Assembly: GCA_903910385.1 (NCBI GenBank)
Contig: CAIVZM010000036.1
Location: 1 to 35,019 of the forward strand
Length of the DNA: 35,019 bases
Origin: an uncultured Armatimonadota bacterium
Lineage (GTDB): Bacteria; Armatimonadota; Armatimonadia; Armatimonadales; Armatimonadaceae
Reading direction: 5' to 3'
Shown here: positions 24,778 through 33,143 of the stretch, one piece after another
Layout: each line of letters begins with the position of its first letter
Numbering within the stretch: position 1 is the stretch's first letter
Position numbers and translations under genes: made by a program
The notes under the pieces: generated by a model
Databases searched by the model: none
The model's input: only the letters and a program-made list of their open reading frames with translations
What the model was told of the DNA's origin: nothing

Positions 24778-26490
24778 CTACCGCTCCGTCAGGCCGGGAA
24801 AGGTAAGCGCGAAAACGAACTGGCGGTTGAGGGTACGATAGGCAAGACGCGGTTCCAGAGAGCCTCGACGATAGGCGAGGGCGAACTGGTAGTCGAAAAT
24901 GCGCCGTTGCTCGCCATCATAACGCGCCAGCGCCGCAAGAACCAGACGGTTTTTAGAAAACGCATACTGCGCCCGGACTTGTCCTTCGTAACGGGCGTCT
25001 ATCTGGTCGGTCAGGAAAGGCGATTTCCCGGCTTGATCGCGCAGAAAGTAAGCGGCAGAGATAGCGGAACGCTCGCCCAAGACATGCTGGACGGCGATGG
25101 TGAACTCACCGACCCGGTAGTCGCCCTTCCCGCCGTAACCGTACCAGCGTCCTTGCATTTGTAACGTCGCCAGTGTGGAATCGCCGATCAAAATCGGCGC
25201 GATTCCTACTCCGGCGGTTATTGCGGCACGGGTAGCGGAAACGCTCGGGCGGCCAGATTGGTCGTACTGCCGTTCCTGAAAATACCCCAGACTCCCTTCG
25301 GAATCCAGTGTCAGATGCGGCGATTTCAAATACCGCCGAGCCGTGGCGTTGTCGGCGGCGGTAATGACTCCGCTCAGCGGTAGGCGAACAGATGCTATCA
25401 CTTCCGGCAGGCGAGTCAGTAATACCATGCCACCCCGTCGCCCCTCACCTTCACGGTTATAAGCAATGGTCGCCTGAAAGAATCCTTCACGGGACAGCGC
25501 CGAGGCGGGACGCCGGATCGGATTGGATTCCGGGAGAATATCCGTAAAATCCAGCACAGGATCATAGGGCGGCGGCAAATCACGCGCCGTAATCAGTTGT
25601 CGAATTTTGGAAGCGTCCTGAACGGCGGACGCGATCTGTCCGGGCAGGGAATAAATAGGACGTTGACTTCGGGCGAACGCAGTGAGGAATTCTTTTCGCA
25701 ATGTTGCGATCGGTTGTATTCCGCCGCGTTTTGTCAGGCTGACTCGTAACGCTCCGGTCGTGTCCGGGCTGACCGTGTAAGGCACGCCCAGCGAAATGCC
25801 CGGACCGGAAATCCGCGACGATTGCAACGAAAAAATGCTTCCGAGTCCTGAAGCGTCCCGTGATGTCTCCCGCGATTTGAGGGGAAGGGAAACGCGACGC
25901 AATGTCAAAACGCGCACACCCAGAAGGGAAAAAGTCGCATTTCGTAGCCGGAGTGTCGTCGAAGATTCCCCGGTTGTGACAGACGCCGACTCGGCGAACA
26001 GTCCGAACTCGCCGCCTCTGCCGACTCCGATCCGGGGTTGCGACAATTGAAAGCCATTCGCCACGGTCGCTTCGATTCCGGTGACATCGATATCAAAGGG
26101 CGGCGATACAATCACCGCTTTCCCGGTGCGAAACGTTCCTTCCGTACCCTCGAAGACGAAGAGGTCTCCCCGCAGGGTTTCATCGCCGCGTTGAACCCGG
26201 ACATTACCGGACGCTTCCACGCGCCGAATCGTTGTTCCGATCCTTTCCGCCGTGATGCGATCTGCATCGATCCGCAAATCGCCTATCGTAAAGGCGGCGC
26301 CGTCCTCAGCAGTCAAAATTTCGGTTCCGTCCGGTCGGGTCTCTCCGCTCAGCGTTCCGGTCAATCGGAATGGCGGCAGGAATTTCGCATCCGGCGGCGG
26401 GGCAAAATCCGGGGAACCCGGAGGAATATCCTGCGCCATCGCCAATGTCGATAGAAACGCCGTCCCTATCGCCATCACGCCGCGTCTCAT
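24778..26490 (-). CDS. LptD/OstA-like outer-membrane protein
   Basis: 570 aa from ATG 26490, which begins a clear signal peptide (MRRGVMAIGTAFLSTLAMAQ). Residues about 50-165 form an OstA/LptA-type beta-jellyroll (AAFTIGDLRIDADRITAERIGTTIRRVEASGNVRVQRGDETLRGDLFVFEGTEGTFRTGKAVI). The rest alternates hydrophobic and polar strands up to a terminal FVFALTFPGL, as in an LptD-like beta-barrel. LptD inserts lipopolysaccharide in the outer leaflet; this divergent protein may do the same or be a related glycolipid exporter. An ATG at 26592 would add 34 residues and spoil the signal. It is transcribed away from the M48 protease, with 103 nt between starts. Confidence 0.75.
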   Translation of the reverse strand: MRRGVMAIGTAFLSTLAMAQDIPPGSPDFAPPPDAKFLPPFRLTGTLSGETRPDGTEILTAEDGAAFTIGDLRIDADRITAERIGTTIRRVEASGNVRVQRGDETLRGDLFVFEGTEGTFRTGKAVIVSPPFDIDVTGIEATVANGFQLSQPRIGVGRGGEFGLFAESASVTTGESSTTLRLRNATFSLLGVRVLTLRRVSLPLKSRETSRDASGLGSIFSLQSSRISGPGISLGVPYTVSPDTTGALRVSLTKRGGIQPIATLRKEFLTAFARSQRPIYSLPGQIASAVQDASKIRQLITARDLPPPYDPVLDFTDILPESNPIRRPASALSREGFFQATIAYNREGEGRRGGMVLLTRLPEVIASVRLPLSGVITAADNATARRYLKSPHLTLDSEGSLGYFQERQYDQSGRPSVSATRAAITAGVGIAPILIGDSTLATLQMQGRWYGYGGKGDYRVGEFTIAVQHVLGERSAISAAYFLRDQAGKSPFLTDQIDARYEGQVRAQYAFSKNRLVLAALARYDGEQRRIFDYQFALAYRRGSLEPRLAYRTLNRQFVFALTFPGLTER

Positions 26491-26582
26491 CCCGAGGATT
26501 TTTCGTTTTACTGGAGACAATATATTGAGACTACAATCCCTGACAGACGCTGTCAAGGCGAACCTTTCTACCGGGAATATCG

Positions 26583-26596
26583 TACAATACAATATG
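26583..26596 (+). promoter_or_regulatory. TACAAT -10 box directly before ATG (possible leaderless start)
   Basis: TACAAT at 26583-26588 precedes ATG 26594 by five bases; a second overlapping TACAAT (26588-26593) abuts the ATG. No Shine-Dalgarno is present. Same spacing as at 2734-2747. Confidence 0.4.
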
Positions 26597-27823
26597 CAAA
26601 CGCAGCCGTTAAAAATTCATTGGCGGAGCGCCCTCTGCGCGGCGATTATCGGCCTGAGCGCTCTGGTAGCGCCGCCGCAGTACGCGCTCGCGCAAACGGC
26701 TCCGACCGCACCAGTCCCGCAGACGAAACCTGCCAAAAAGCCGCCCGCTCCCAAACCGCCAGAAGAAGACCCGGAAATCAAGATGGGGCGTGAAGCGCAC
26801 GCGGAAATGTTGCGCTCCGGTCTTCGCCTGGTCACTGACCCGGCGCTGGTCTCGCGGGTCGAAACCATCGGAAAAAAGATCACCGCTACCGCCAATGTGA
26901 CTCCATTGGAGGCGCGTTACGGTTCTTCCAAACTGGTTCCCTACGACTACAAATTTTTCATCGTAGACGATAAGGATATCAACGCTTTCTCCCTGCCAGG
27001 CGGGTATATCTATGTCAACAAAGGGTTGTTGAATTATATCCAGTCCGACGACGAACTGGCAGGAGTTCTCGGACATGAGATCATCCATGCCGCGCACCAC
27101 CATGTCATGCGCCTGCAAAAGGAACAGAGCAAACTCAATACTCAATTGTTGCTGGGAACGCTGGCGACCCTGCTGGCGAGAGTCCCTGCGGGCGACGCGT
27201 TGAACCTGTTGCAAGGCTTTCAGTTGATCGCCATTCAGAAAGTCAACGGATTCGGTCAGGATGCCGAACGGGACGCTGATCATGGCGGTCTGACCGTCGC
27301 GGCGAAATCGGGTTATAACCCGGTCGGGATGCTCACTTTCATGGAGCGTTTGGAACGCGATCAGCATCTGCGCCCGGAAATCGAGTGGGGCATTTATCGA
27401 ACCCATCCGCCGGAAAAGGAACGCGTCGCCAATATCACCTCGCAGTTGAACGAAATGGGCGTTACCATCAATCGCCGTGCGGTAACGAATATGTTCAAGG
27501 TAGAGGTACGCACGGTTGCAATCAATAAGGATGTTCAGGCATTCGAGGTTCTGTTAGATCAGAAACCCCTGTATCGCACTTCGTCCAATGACCGTGCGAA
27601 GGCGACGGCGAAAAAACTCGATTCCGTTCTGGATAAAGATATTCAGATCTATGATGTCACCAAGAAGGGCAATGAAGTCTTTGTTCGTGGCGAATCCATC
27701 GTTTCGATCGCCGCTCAGGACACGGACTTGCCGGGCAGTCCCAAACCAGATGAGGTAGCGGACGCTTTTTACAAACGCCTGCGCTTCGCTTTATTCCGTC
27801 AGGGAGTGGAAAGCGGTATATAA
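26594..27823 (+). CDS. M48-family metalloprotease (BepA/YfgC-like)
   Basis: 409 aa from ATG 26594. Signal peptide residues about 1-34 (ALVAPPQYALA end), then a Pro/Lys-rich linker. The zinc site is H161-E-I-I-H165 in LAGVLGHEIIHAAHHHVMRL, with the third ligand E225 in GQDAERDADHGGL. AFSLPGGYIYVNKGLL before the active site is the M48 periplasmic-protease block. The C-terminal part (about 300-409) lacks recognisable TPR repeats, unlike E. coli BepA. BepA assists or degrades LptD during outer-membrane assembly, and here the protease is divergent from an LptD-like gene, so a quality-control role is a reasonable inference. The open frame upstream overlaps the LptD gene and is not used. A strong terminator follows at 27871-27918. 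Confidence 0.9.
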   Translation: MQTQPLKIHWRSALCAAIIGLSALVAPPQYALAQTAPTAPVPQTKPAKKPPAPKPPEEDPEIKMGREAHAEMLRSGLRLVTDPALVSRVETIGKKITATANVTPLEARYGSSKLVPYDYKFFIVDDKDINAFSLPGGYIYVNKGLLNYIQSDDELAGVLGHEIIHAAHHHVMRLQKEQSKLNTQLLLGTLATLLARVPAGDALNLLQGFQLIAIQKVNGFGQDAERDADHGGLTVAAKSGYNPVGMLTFMERLERDQHLRPEIEWGIYRTHPPEKERVANITSQLNEMGVTINRRAVTNMFKVEVRTVAINKDVQAFEVLLDQKPLYRTSSNDRAKATAKKLDSVLDKDIQIYDVTKKGNEVFVRGESIVSIAAQDTDLPGSPKPDEVADAFYKRLRFALFRQGVESGI

Positions 27824-27870
27824 TCTCCTCCCCACGGTAAATTTGACCGGTTCAAGCGACAGACGCCACG

Positions 27871-27920
27871 AAAGCCTCCTTATTGTTCCTATCGCCATAG
27901 AAATAATAAGGAGGCTTTTT
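27871..27920 (+). terminator. Strong intrinsic terminator after the M48 protease
   Basis: AAAGCCTCCTTATT (27871-27884) pairs perfectly with AATAAGGAGGCTTT (27905-27918), followed by further Ts to 27920. The 20-base loop contains a small inner stem. It separates the protease from the histidine kinase gene. Confidence 0.9.
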
Positions 27921-27999
27921 GCGTTGATCTCCACCAGTTTCGGGCAATCCCGGCGTTACAACGGCAGGAGTCGACACCACGGAAAGTGAAGTTTCGAAT

Positions 28000-29208
28000 A
28001 TGAAGCGATGGTTCCGACGCCCCAAACCGTACACCCGCATCAATTTGATGTACTGGTTAACAGTGTGCGGCGTCCTGGTGTGGGGAATTATCGTTTCCTC
28101 CGGGCAGATACCTGATGCTCCCCCCATCCAACCAGCCCCCTTTTTCATTGTGGTGGGTCTTGCCGCATTTAATCTGTTATGCCGCACCGTCGAATATATT
28201 CGACGCCAGCACACCCGCAACACGCAACGTCCAACCAGATTTTCCAGCATTTTCGTTACCGCAGATTTGTTGCTGGTCACTGCCGGGTTACGTTTCAGCG
28301 GAGGAATCCAGAGTCCGCTCTGGGTGGCGCTGTTTCTGGTAGGTCTGGCGGAGACCGTGCTGGCTTCGCCCAATGAAGCGCGATTGATACGTTACGGAAC
28401 GACGCTGGCATTGATTCTGGGGACGATGCCCAGTCCCGCAGCCTCAGCGAACGGGGCGTATTTTCTGGAAATCGGCGTGCGGATCGGCGCTTTTCTCGCA
28501 GTACAGTCGGTGGTTCGCCGTCTACGCGAGGGTCATGACGCGCAGGAGACGGAAAACGCCGCCCTTCGCGCCGAACTGGCTCTGGCAGAGGAGCGTTCTC
28601 ACCTCTCCCGCGAGATTCATGATGGCGTCGGCAATAGTCTGGCGGCGTCCGTGCTACGATTGGAAGTCGCCGCACGCGTTCTGGAAAAAAACACTAAAAG
28701 CGGCGCATCCGACGAACAGACCGCTCCCCTCCTTCGCGAAGAAGCGCAGGCATTACGCGAAGCGATGACCGCAGTCCGCGACTGGACTTTTTTCGCCCGT
28801 CCCTGGACGTTGCCCGAAGGCATCCCACCCTCCTCTACTCTGACAGCAGAAGTGGAGCGCCTGTCGCGTCGCACCGGGGTTTCGATCAAGGTCGAAGGAG
28901 CGTCCGTTCTGGATACTTTACTTCCCTCTCTCTGTTTGACCCTCATACGCATCACGCAAGAGGCGCTCACCAATGTCGCCAAGCATGCCCCGTCGGCTAC
29001 CTGCGCTGAGGTGCACCTTAGCCGGGATGCGGAAAGTATCCTTCTATGTATCTCGGATGACGGCGAAGGGTTCGATCAATCCGCTTGCCCGCCGGGAGTA
29101 GGAATGTCTTCCATGCAGGAACGGACTAAGGGAAGCGGCGGGGCTTTTCAGGTGGATTCCGCTCCCGGCATGGGAACCACTCTGACGGCGCGATTTCCTT
29201 TAAGCTGA
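28000..29208 (+). CDS. Sensor histidine kinase, NarL/DegS (HisKA_3) type
   Basis: 402 aa. The N-terminal half (about 15-172) holds five or six membrane helices (MYWLTVCGVLVWGIIV, FFIVVGLAAFNLL, ADLLLVTAGLRF, LWVALFLVGLAETVL, RYGTTLALILG, IGAFLAVQSVV) and no separate sensory domain. A short coiled coil leads to the HisKA_3 box LSREIHDGVGNSLAASVLRLE with H207. The HATPase domain follows: ITQEALTNVAKHAPSATCAEVHLS (N box), ISDDGEGF (G1) and GVGMSSMQERTKGSGGAFQVDSAPGMGTTLTARFPL (G2). The usual LuxR-type response regulator is not next to it in this window. ATG 28000 has a weak purine tract upstream. Confidence 0.9.
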   Translation: MKRWFRRPKPYTRINLMYWLTVCGVLVWGIIVSSGQIPDAPPIQPAPFFIVVGLAAFNLLCRTVEYIRRQHTRNTQRPTRFSSIFVTADLLLVTAGLRFSGGIQSPLWVALFLVGLAETVLASPNEARLIRYGTTLALILGTMPSPAASANGAYFLEIGVRIGAFLAVQSVVRRLREGHDAQETENAALRAELALAEERSHLSREIHDGVGNSLAASVLRLEVAARVLEKNTKSGASDEQTAPLLREEAQALREAMTAVRDWTFFARPWTLPEGIPPSSTLTAEVERLSRRTGVSIKVEGASVLDTLLPSLCLTLIRITQEALTNVAKHAPSATCAEVHLSRDAESILLCISDDGEGFDQSACPPGVGMSSMQERTKGSGGAFQVDSAPGMGTTLTARFPLS

Positions 29209-29242
29209 ATTCAAATCAGGCAACCTTGGTATTGGGCTTTCG

Positions 29243-30025
29243 CTACGGAGTTATATCCGCCGTAAAATCGCTGGCTGTCAAGCTTTCCGGTTTGCGCCAT
29301 CGGGCGCTGCCATCGTAACGCAGGGTTGTAAATCCTCCGGTATGCCGTGTTGGATAATGGGTATGGGAAGTATCGGCGGACGGCGGAAAGATACCCCATG
29401 TCGGCCCCAATCGACCGGGGCGTGTGTCGGCGCAACCGGGAGTTCGTGAGTGATCCCAGACCTGCATGACCGCAGGATTGGTAATCGCCGCATCGGGCTT
29501 GCCCATAGATCCTGTCGAGATATATCCCATGGCATAACCCACCTGCCCCTTCGGATAACTCGGACACTTGAAGATCTTCAGATTCTTGAAATAAGGTTGA
29601 AGCATCCCCTGCTTGATAGCGGTATTGTAGGAAATAGCGCCGGGATCAGGAGGTTCCGCTCCGCCCGCAGACGGGTTGTTATCATAGGGCGCCCACCAGG
29701 TTTCATTCGCCCCGGTGTAGGTCGTCGGCCCGGCGGTGGAGCAAAGTTCATCGCCGATACGATCCGGACAAAGGCGATGTCGTGGGTTGACCTGATCATA
29801 GTCCTGCCGGTACATCGCGATAGCGAGACCGATCTGCTTTATGTTGGAAAGGCAACTTGCCGTCCGAGCTTTCTCTCGCGCTTGCGCGAAAACCGGAAAT
29901 AGTATCGCGGCGAGTATGACTATTATGGCAATGACAACGAGTATTTCAATCAGCGTAAAAGCGTCTCTGCAACGCGAAGTAAAGCCGGATCGTACCGATT
30001 TTAATCCGGGCGAAGCACAAATCAT
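29243..30025 (-). CDS. Second DUF1559-like pseudopilin with H-X9-DG motif
   Basis: 260 aa from ATG 30025 (269 aa from ATG 30052). Prepilin signal ...SRCRDA^[55 protein letters not shown]; again Ala rather than Gly precedes the cleavage site. The C-terminus has H-x9-DG ([17 protein letters not shown]), typical of the large DUF1559/H-X9-DG pseudopilin families. AAGGAA about 9 bases before ATG 30025 favours that start. The gene converges with the histidine kinase (stops 34 nt apart) and diverges from the HTH regulator. Pilin-like or secreted structural role inferred. Confidence 0.88.
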   Translation of the reverse strand: MICASPGLKSVRSGFTSRCRDAFTLIEILVVIAIIVILAAILFPVFAQAREKARTASCLSNIKQIGLAIAMYRQDYDQVNPRHRLCPDRIGDELCSTAGPTTYTGANETWWAPYDNNPSAGGAEPPDPGAISYNTAIKQGMLQPYFKNLKIFKCPSYPKGQVGYAMGYISTGSMGKPDAAITNPAVMQVWDHSRTPGCADTRPGRLGPTWGIFPPSADTSHTHYPTRHTGGFTTLRYDGSARWRKPESLTASDFTADITP

Positions 30026-30119
30026 GAAGAAGGATTCCTTCCCTGAATACATAATTTGCAGGTATATCTTACATTACGACTACTATACCTTCTTTTTGGT
30101 GTAAGGAGCGCCGATTCTA

Positions 30120-31277
30120 TTGAAAAAAACGGGCGATTTGAATAATCGACTGAAGACAGTACGGACCCGACTCAGAATCAGTCAGCAGGAATTAGCGACA
30201 GCGGCGGGAATCGCACGCCAGACGATAGGCGGAATAGAATCGGGAGTGTATGCCCTCTCACTCACCACTGCCTTACGTATTGCCGGGGCTCTGGGTTGTA
30301 CCGTGGAAGAACTTTTCTGGCTCGAAGGAAATCGCCAGATCGTTGAGGCGGAGTTATCAGGCGAACTCAATACGATGGATATCGGGAAGTTTCCAGAGAC
30401 CGGGCAATCAGTCAGGGTCGCTCTGGGACAGATTGGTAATCGCTGGATCGCTTCGCCTTTGCTCGGAAATCAGGCGTTCCGTACAGAAATGATCCCGGCG
30501 GATGGGATCGGGACTTGGGATGCTACAACGAACACGTTCCTCGTCGAACTTCTGGATACGCCGGAAGCGTTGATGGGCATGGCGCTGATAGCGGGTTGCG
30601 CTCCCGCGCTCTCGCTCTGGGCGCGGTCTGCGGAAAGATGGCATCCCGGTCTACGAGTCCACTGGCTCCATGCCAATAGTATGACAGCGCTGACCTATCT
30701 GGCGAGAGGTGAAGTCCATATAGCCGGCATTCATCTTATTGATCCGCTAACCGGTGAAGAAAACTCCCCTTTCGTCCGAGAAACGATGAACGGAATTCCC
30801 TGCACCCTGATCAATTTAGGCATCTGGGAAGAGGGGTTGGCAGTAGCGCCCGGTAACCCTAAAGAACTGATTAGCATTCAGGATTTGACCCGAACGGGAG
30901 TAACCTTGGTCAATCGCGAGCGTGGATCGGGTTCCCGTCTGTTGCTGGATTCCCTGTTATCGGAGGCGAAAATCAAGCCATCCTCCCTGACAGACTATGA
31001 TTTTACGGTATCAGGGCATCGAGAAGTGGCGCAGGAAATTTATGCCGGACGTGCGGATGCGGGCGTCTGTACAGCGTCCATCGCCGAATCCTATGGTCTC
31101 TCTTTCCTACCTCTGCGACGAGCGCGTTACGATCTGGCGCTACGAACGGACTCGCTGGAACTTACTGCGATCCAGCAACTACTGGGAACCCTGAACCATC
31201 GATGGGTCCTTTCCCAGCTTTCAACACTCGGCGGTTATGACATATCCCGCACCGGCGAAATGGAAACGATTGTCTGA
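30120..31277 (+). CDS. XRE-type regulator with periplasmic-binding-protein-like sensor domain
   Basis: 385 aa. Residues about 8-68 are an XRE HTH (LKTVRTRLRISQQELATAAGIARQTIGGIESGVYALSLTTALRIAGALGCTVEELF). Residues about 90-370 match the PBP-like domain (PF12727 type, related to molybdate-binding ModA): ALIAGCAPALSLWARSAERWHPGLRVHWLHANSMTALTYLARGEVHIAGIHL, GVTLVNRERGSGSRLLLDSLL, AQEIYAGRADAGVCTASIAESYGLSFLPLRRARYDL. Such regulators bind an anion or small ligand and DNA in the cytoplasm; molybdate or tungstate is possible but not shown. Start is TTG 30120 with AAGGAG about 12 bases upstream, so translation may be modest. No transporter gene lies next to it. Confidence 0.85.
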   Translation: MKKTGDLNNRLKTVRTRLRISQQELATAAGIARQTIGGIESGVYALSLTTALRIAGALGCTVEELFWLEGNRQIVEAELSGELNTMDIGKFPETGQSVRVALGQIGNRWIASPLLGNQAFRTEMIPADGIGTWDATTNTFLVELLDTPEALMGMALIAGCAPALSLWARSAERWHPGLRVHWLHANSMTALTYLARGEVHIAGIHLIDPLTGEENSPFVRETMNGIPCTLINLGIWEEGLAVAPGNPKELISIQDLTRTGVTLVNRERGSGSRLLLDSLLSEAKIKPSSLTDYDFTVSGHREVAQEIYAGRADAGVCTASIAESYGLSFLPLRRARYDLALRTDSLELTAIQQLLGTLNHRWVLSQLSTLGGYDISRTGEMETIV

Positions 31278-31566
31278 ACGACATTTCTGTACACGACCTT
31301 ACATGTTCTTGAGAAGATCGTCCAGTATCGAAGGGGCGGTTCTACTTTTCCCAACCTTTAACGTGAACGCCGACAAATCAGGTCTAAAACCTCTAACGAC
31401 TTTATTATCCCGTCTCGCGTCACGCTGGTTTTGGCGCAACAGATACTGTATATTCAAATCCAGCCACATCGCTCTGAGTATGCAGAGGCAATGAACCAGG
31501 CAGTCCCTATTTATGACTGGCGCCTCTTGAACTCATCACATCATTTAGTAGTCGCCATAACCATTA

Positions 31567-32532
31567 ATGGGAACTTTGACTGGTTTTCTGCAACAGGAAT
31601 TTAATCGCTTCCGCCCCGAGGGGTGGAGTTGTCGATATGAGGCGCCTATCTTTTCGAAAGACCTAGAAGATGCTCTGGGCTTTGCAGCTCGTGCGGATAT
31701 TCTGCTTCAAGCAAGTGACGAATCCCGTCGTTATTGGATCGAATTTGAGGTCAGTCGCGCAGATCCTGTCGCTAACCATGCAAAATTCGCGGTTGGTCAT
31801 CTTTATCAACCTCAATCTCAAAAAGACTTTTTTGTTTCAATGGTCAGTTCACATGTATCACGCGGACGCAGGAATCTTGCTGGGAATGCAATACATTTGA
31901 TGCGTTGCGTGGGAATGAATGCATTCCAGACAATTCTTCTTCCTCATAGCTCAGGGAGCGAAATTAAGCGTTGGAATGGAATGTCGGTGATGAAACTCAC
32001 ATCGGAAAATATTCCTATTCAGGATGAAATTGAACGGGTTTTTGCGATTACTGAGCCAGTAACTGCCGTTGGTTCACGTGATATTTATCTTGTAGGTGAT
32101 ATCTCAGACGTGATATTGAACGTTCGACGTTTCAACTTAGATATTTCGACAGAGCAGGGATGTTCAGACTTTGGTCGTCGGACAGTTACCTACTTTGTCT
32201 ATGATCCCTGGATGAAAACGTTTGCCCCCTCGAAGTTTTGCGCTTATTCAGTAATAAATTCAAAAAATAAAGTGAGGGATCATGCTTACCCTACGGATTT
32301 CCACTCAGATATGACGATTTCCTTTTACTCTCAATTAGACGAAAGCAATCCAGCATTTGATGGACGAATAGCACGTCTGCATTTGGAAAAGCGTTTGGCG
32401 ATGCATCTTGTTCCCCTTGCCAATCGACCAGACTTAAAAACGAGTTTTTATGCATGGCATGACGGTCTTATCGGCAGTATAAATGTTCATCCAAGCGGAC
32501 CGCAAATTCTAATACCCCCGGAATGGTTTTGA
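31567..32532 (+). CDS. A+T-richer protein of unknown function, possible PD-(D/E)XK-like nuclease
   Basis: 321 aa, not recognised. Base composition and codon use are visibly more A+T-rich than neighbouring genes, suggesting transfer. Residues 40-66 read ARADILLQASDESRRYWIEFEVSRADP: an acid at the end of one strand (D44) and an E-x-E (E59, E61) at the next, followed by a helix, as in PD-(D/E)XK nuclease cores, although Lys is replaced. Downstream the protein is mixed alpha/beta without other motifs. No signal peptide or membrane helix. ATG 31567 has an in-frame stop just upstream and no Shine-Dalgarno. It is followed by a hairpin and then a degraded integrase-like ORF and a degenerate tRNA, which fits an accessory island. 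The nuclease idea is tentative. Confidence 0.6.
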   Translation: MGTLTGFLQQEFNRFRPEGWSCRYEAPIFSKDLEDALGFAARADILLQASDESRRYWIEFEVSRADPVANHAKFAVGHLYQPQSQKDFFVSMVSSHVSRGRRNLAGNAIHLMRCVGMNAFQTILLPHSSGSEIKRWNGMSVMKLTSENIPIQDEIERVFAITEPVTAVGSRDIYLVGDISDVILNVRRFNLDISTEQGCSDFGRRTVTYFVYDPWMKTFAPSKFCAYSVINSKNKVRDHAYPTDFHSDMTISFYSQLDESNPAFDGRIARLHLEKRLAMHLVPLANRPDLKTSFYAWHDGLIGSINVHPSGPQILIPPEWF

Positions 32533-32577
32533 CTCCAACATGATGATCAGGAATAGCAGATACGTGATTTGGAACAT

Positions 32578-32604
32578 ACCAAGATAGAAACCTTTCATCT
32601 TGGT
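32578..32604 (+). terminator. Hairpin after the nuclease-like gene
   Basis: ACCAAGAT (32578-32585) pairs with ATCTTGGT (32597-32604), 11-base loop, 46 bases after the stop codon. No T-run, so termination is inferred from position. Confidence 0.35.
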
Positions 32605-32858
32605 GAGCAGACAAAATGGGAAAGGAGCAACGATTTATATGTTGCAGGAAGGTGGCTTATGCTTGACTCAAACCCCCTTTGCCAGACTCTCCAGTTGAAG
32701 AAGCTCTTGAGTTGAGTAAAGTGGGTGTGGATGGTGGTGGGAGACAGGTTCCGATCCCGTCTCAGGTACAGGTTTTCCCGTAGTGAGGTCTCAATTCGTA
32801 CATAGCCTTCTCCATAAATCTCGATGGGAAGACCGAAACAGGACTGTTTCCCTCTCAT
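32595..32858 (-). pseudogene. Degraded ORF with integrase core-binding-like segment
   Basis: 87-aa frame. The middle (YVRIETSLRENLYLRRDRNLSPTTIHTHFTQLKSFFNW) resembles the SAM-like N-terminal domain of tyrosine recombinases, whose usual pattern is fl.yl...r.LSp.Ti..Y...L..F..W. After that Trp the similarity ends, and the other frames stop quickly, so no catalytic domain remains. It lies immediately downstream of the degenerate tRNA-Glu on the same strand, the usual place of an island integrase. The resemblance is short and unverified; a chance match is possible. Confidence 0.3.
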
Positions 32859-32872
32859 TTTGAGAGGAAGGA

Positions 32873-32946
32873 TAGGCGGTAGGGGGATCGAACCCCTGGT
32901 CTCCTCCGTGAAAGGGAAGATACTGGAATCCCCCTCAAAGTCGCCT
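32873..32946 (-). tRNA. Degenerate tRNA-Glu (UUC): intact 3' half, 5' half altered
   Basis: On the minus strand the 3' half is a good tRNA-Glu: anticodon arm CTTCC-CTTTCAC-GGAGG (anticodon TTC at 32912-32910), variable loop AGACC, T-arm AGGGG-TTCGATC-CCCCT, acceptor ACCGCCT and discriminator A. The 5' part has the right total length (74 nt) and begins AGGCGAC, but two acceptor pairs fail and no D-arm with its GG and TA..GC features can be drawn. It is either a pseudo-tRNA or the 3'-half attachment-site copy left by an integrated element. Confidence 0.45.
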
Positions 32947-33088
32947 ACTTCCCTCTCGAAACTGGTTTTTTCGCGCTTCCGTTTTTGACAAAGGAGGAGT
33001 CCTTTTTCCGGGTGTAAAATCTGGTAGTCCTCCCTCCATCGATAACATTATAGCGCAGATCCCCTCTTCTATCCGCATAAAATAAAAG

Positions 33089-33118
33089 TTGATTTTCTTT
33101 CCATTATCACCGTATACT
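33089..33118 (+). promoter_or_regulatory. Sigma70-type promoter of the RES-Xre module
   Basis: TTGATT (33089-33094) and TATACT (33113-33118) with an 18-base spacer. Transcription would start near 33125, leaving a short leader with the purine-rich AGAGAGAAAAAA before ATG 33144. Xre-type antitoxins normally autoregulate from such a site; no clear operator repeat was found. Confidence 0.5.
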
Positions 33119-33143
33119 GAGAGTGGTAAAGAGAGAAAAAACC

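Noticed and set aside
26609-27406. 265-codon open frame on the minus strand across the M48 protease gene
   Set aside because: It is antisense to a gene with intact catalytic motifs and shows no family resemblance; long antisense frames are common in G+C-rich genes.
31278-31566. Possible gene between the HTH regulator and the nuclease-like gene
   Set aside because: Frames here are short, shift into one another and lack a start with a ribosome site; a decayed gene is possible but nothing is recognisable.
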